Program-made: the position numbers and the translations under genes
Assembly (NCBI GenBank): GCA_023437305.1
Contig: JAEZGN010000028.1
Location: 1 to 14,897 of the forward strand
Source: Bacteroidota bacterium
Lineage (GTDB): Bacteria > Bacteroidota > Bacteroidia > Bacteroidales > Dysgonomonadaceae
Length of the DNA stretch: 14,897 nt
Direction: 5' to 3'
Notes under the pieces: generated by a model
What the model was told of the DNA's origin: nothing
Seen by the model: only the letters and a program-made list of their open reading frames with translations
Database searches by the model: none
Shown: positions 13,949 through 14,897 of the stretch, piece after piece
Numbering within the stretch: position 1 is the stretch's first letter
How the letters are laid out: every line of letters starts with the position of its first letter

Positions 13949-13992
13949 AAAGAGAGTAAGGAAAATAAATATAACCATTAATAATTACATAT

Positions 13993-14238
13993 ATGAAAAA
14001 GTTAGATATTAGAGAAATAGTAATGTCTTTAATTGGAAATATAAATCCAATCGGACAGGCTAATACGGACAATGATAGGTTTGAGAATCTTAAAGACCTG
14101 TGCGAGCTGGTAGATGATTTAGTAGGCAAAATTGATGATGTATACTATAAAAATAAAGACTCTCACGAGTTCTCTGTAAAGAGAGCATCCGACTACGCTA
14201 ACAAATTCTTAACAGATAATTTAGGTATAAAAGAATGA
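13993..14238 (+). CDS. Hypothetical prophage protein
   Basis: 81 aa, soluble and acidic. M-K-K-L-D-I-R-E-I-V-M-S-L-I-G-N-I-N-P-I-G-Q-A-N-T-D, then F-E-N-L-K-D-L-C-E-L-V-D-D-L-V-G-K-I-D-D-V, a long amphipathic helix pair, then S-V-K-R-A-S-D-Y-A-N-K-F-L. The type is familiar from Bacteroides prophage early regions, but I know no function. The first ATG after the terminator at 13912-13948 is used. Its stop overlaps the ATG of a 20-codon frame (ATGA at 14235-14238). Confidence 0.6.
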   Translation: MKKLDIREIVMSLIGNINPIGQANTDNDRFENLKDLCELVDDLVGKIDDVYYKNKDSHEFSVKRASDYANKFLTDNLGIKE

Positions 14239-14297
14239 AAAGAATATACGCCTATTTATTAACCAATAGAAAGGAGGTGTTCAAAGATGCGCAGTGA
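14235..14297 (+). CDS. Possible 20-residue peptide
   Basis: A coupled start (ATGA) leads to a frame of 20 codons, M-K-R-I-Y-A-Y-L-L-T-N-R-K-E-V-F-K-D-A-Q. Its main use may be to carry ribosomes across the strong Shine-Dalgarno at 14270-14279 that serves the next, overlapping frame. Weakly supported as a protein. Confidence 0.3.
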   Translation: MKRIYAYLLTNRKEVFKDAQ

Positions 14298-14322
14298 ATG
14301 GGGCGATGATTTTTGGGGATAG
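14287..14322 (+). CDS. 11-residue peptide behind a strong Shine-Dalgarno
   Basis: AAAGGAGGTG at 14270-14279, nearly a full anti-Shine-Dalgarno complement, stands 7 bases before ATG at 14287. The frame reads M-R-S-E-W-G-D-D-F-W-G-stop. Such a strong site is unusual in Bacteroidetes, where ribosomes mostly ignore these motifs. The peptide has two Trp and an acidic centre. It could be a leader peptide for the tRNA-like gene downstream or simply a small phage protein. Not previously known to me. Confidence 0.35.
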   Translation: MRSEWGDDFWG

Positions 14323-14357
14323 ATAAAAACGTGGCTAAAATTTATTTACATTAAACA

Positions 14358-14390
14358 AAAGACTCTGCATATAGTAGAGTCTTTATTATT
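14358..14390 (+). terminator. Hairpin between the small peptide and tRNA-like gene 2
   Basis: AAAGACTCT (14358-14366) pairs perfectly with AGAGTCTTT (14376-14384), loop of 9 bases, followed by ATTATT. The A-run on the other side makes it usable on both strands. The tRNA-like gene 2 begins at once after it, so it may instead define the 5' processing context. Confidence 0.6.
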
Positions 14391-14509
14391 CGGAGATGGC
14401 GGAATGGTAGACGCAACTAGAGCAGTTGAGGCGGTACGATAAAAGTGATAAAAACTACCGACCGAAGTCTAGGTATCACATATTGAGTGTTCGAGTCACT
14501 CTCTCCGAA
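14390..14509 (+). tRNA. tRNA-like gene 2, leucine-type body with 46-base anticodon-loop expansion
   Basis: 120 bases. Acceptor TCGGAGA (14390-14396) pairs perfectly with TCTCCGA (14502-14508), discriminator A, no CCA. D-arm TGGCGGAATGGTAGACGC is of the bacterial leucine type; T-arm GAGTG/CACTC with loop TTCGAGT is normal. CTAGA (14417-14421) pairs with TCTAG (14468-14472) as anticodon stem, directly followed by a class II variable arm TAT-CAC-ATA (14474-14482). The loop is 46 bases instead of 7 (14422-14467). It contains TTGAGGC, which looks like a leucine GAG anticodon loop, and a 7-bp stem GGCGGTA / TACCG-a-CC enclosing an A-rich loop. Removing one continuous block so that 7 bases remain always leaves C at position 33. 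Possible readings: tRNA with a small intron, tRNA-derived non-coding RNA, or a damaged gene. Confidence 0.6.
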
Positions 14510-14552
14510 CTAATTTTGCAAACATGAATAGAATTACTAAAAATGTATGTAG

Positions 14553-14586
14553 GCATTCTGAGTTGTGATAATTCGGAATGCTTTTT
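14553..14586 (+). terminator. Rho-independent terminator after tRNA-like gene 2
   Basis: GCATTCTGAG (14553-14562) pairs with TTCGGAATGC (14572-14581), 10 bp with two G-U pairs and a 9-base loop, followed by five T. A strong stop for the rightward transcript carrying tRNA-like gene 2. Confidence 0.8.
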
Positions 14587-14614
14587 AATTGAATAGTAAC
14601 TTAAACTTAAATAT

Positions 14615-14897
14615 ATGGGAGCGGAAGAACTAAAATCAAAATATGGGTTTCCAACATCTGAAGGTCTTTTGGGTATAGATCAACAACCTAATTATAATTG
14701 TGATTACATAGATAAAGTAATTAAGGACTTTAATGTAACACTTAGAAACGTATTAGGTGAAATCGATTCGGCAGACATCACCGATGAAGATAAGAAGAAC
14801 ATAAAATGGTATACGAATGACTTTGAAAACTTTGTAGACAATTTTGAGGAACTAAGATCAAGATTACAAAATTTAAGGGATTGGGGTCAGCAATGGA
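14615..14897 (+). CDS. Hypothetical prophage protein, 3' end outside window
   Basis: 94 codons visible, open at the window edge. Starts M-G-A-E-E-L-K-S-K-Y-G-F-P-T-S-E-G-L, then helical acidic sequence (D-Y-I-D-K-V-I-K-D-F-N-V-T-L-R-N-V-L-G-E-I-D, then W-Y-T-N-D-F-E-N-F-V-D-N-F-E-E-L). No known domain recognised. The first ATG after the terminator, 28 bases downstream of it, is taken as start. In general character it resembles the 81-aa protein at 13993, another small acidic helical phage gene. Confidence 0.6.
   Translation, partial: MGAEELKSKYGFPTSEGLLGIDQQPNYNCDYIDKVIKDFNVTLRNVLGEIDSADITDEDKKNIKWYTNDFENFVDNFEELRSRLQNLRDWGQQW

Noticed and set aside
13395..13990. Group I or group II intron
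   Set aside because: No recognisable catalytic core, domain V or intron-encoded protein was seen.
14422..14467. Archaeal-type bulge-helix-bulge intron in tRNA-like gene 2
   Set aside because: I could not draw the required two 3-base bulges around a 4-bp helix at a site that gives a normal anticodon loop, and no excision gives U33. It is kept as an open question, not called an intron.
1..14897. CRISPR array
   Set aside because: No regularly spaced direct repeats of suitable length; the repeats found are tandem or clustered short motifs.

Overview
The window looks like an accessory region of a gut Bacteroidales chromosome (Bacteroides or Parabacteroides type). The evidence is lipoprotein fimbrillin genes with DUF5119 and DUF3575 partners, a DUF1896 gene, an IntDOT-like tyrosine recombinase, and a promoter of the Bacteroides kind (TTTG, 19 bases, TAnnTTTG) in front of a phage early operon. 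No database search was possible; family names come from recognition of the translated sequence.

Layout. (1) 1-3850, minus strand: a fimbrial (type V pilus-like) operon read from a DUF3575 outer-membrane protein, through a DUF5119 lipoprotein and a fimbrillin, to a second fimbrillin-like lipoprotein that leaves the window at base 1. (2) 3851-5859: a 2 kb gap holding a perfect 17-bp tandem repeat upstream of the operon and a decayed ISAon1/ISL3-type transposase. (3) 5860-6765: an AraC-family regulator, probably of the fimbrial operon. (4) 6972-8504: graveyard of a mobile element, with two fused and broken tyrosine recombinase fragments, a frameshifted small gene and one intact hypothetical gene. 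(5) 8567-10645: a nested inverted-repeat element, a terminator, DUF1896, and an intact integrase whose upstream DNA carries repeated TGTARCC motifs. (6) About 11015-11032: an 18-bp piece matching the 3' end of a serine-type tRNA, a candidate att core. (7) 11099 to the end: the left part of a prophage, with a membrane protein and a self-cleaving CI/LexA-type repressor leftward, and a rightward early operon of small genes behind a promoter overlapped by operator-like repeats.

The most unusual part is 13395-14590 in the prophage. It holds two tRNA-like genes with complete acceptor, D and T arms but abnormal anticodon regions. The first (13693-13779) lies among many hairpins and can exchange its 3' acceptor strand with a downstream mimic. 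The second (14390-14509) has a leucine-type body with 46 extra bases where a 7-base anticodon loop should be. Between them lie a short phage gene and an 11-codon reading frame behind a near-perfect Shine-Dalgarno, which is rare in this phylum.

Working model (inference): a prophage and an older integrative element sit in tandem at one tRNA gene, next to a chromosomal fimbrial locus whose regulator was separated from its operon by a transposon.
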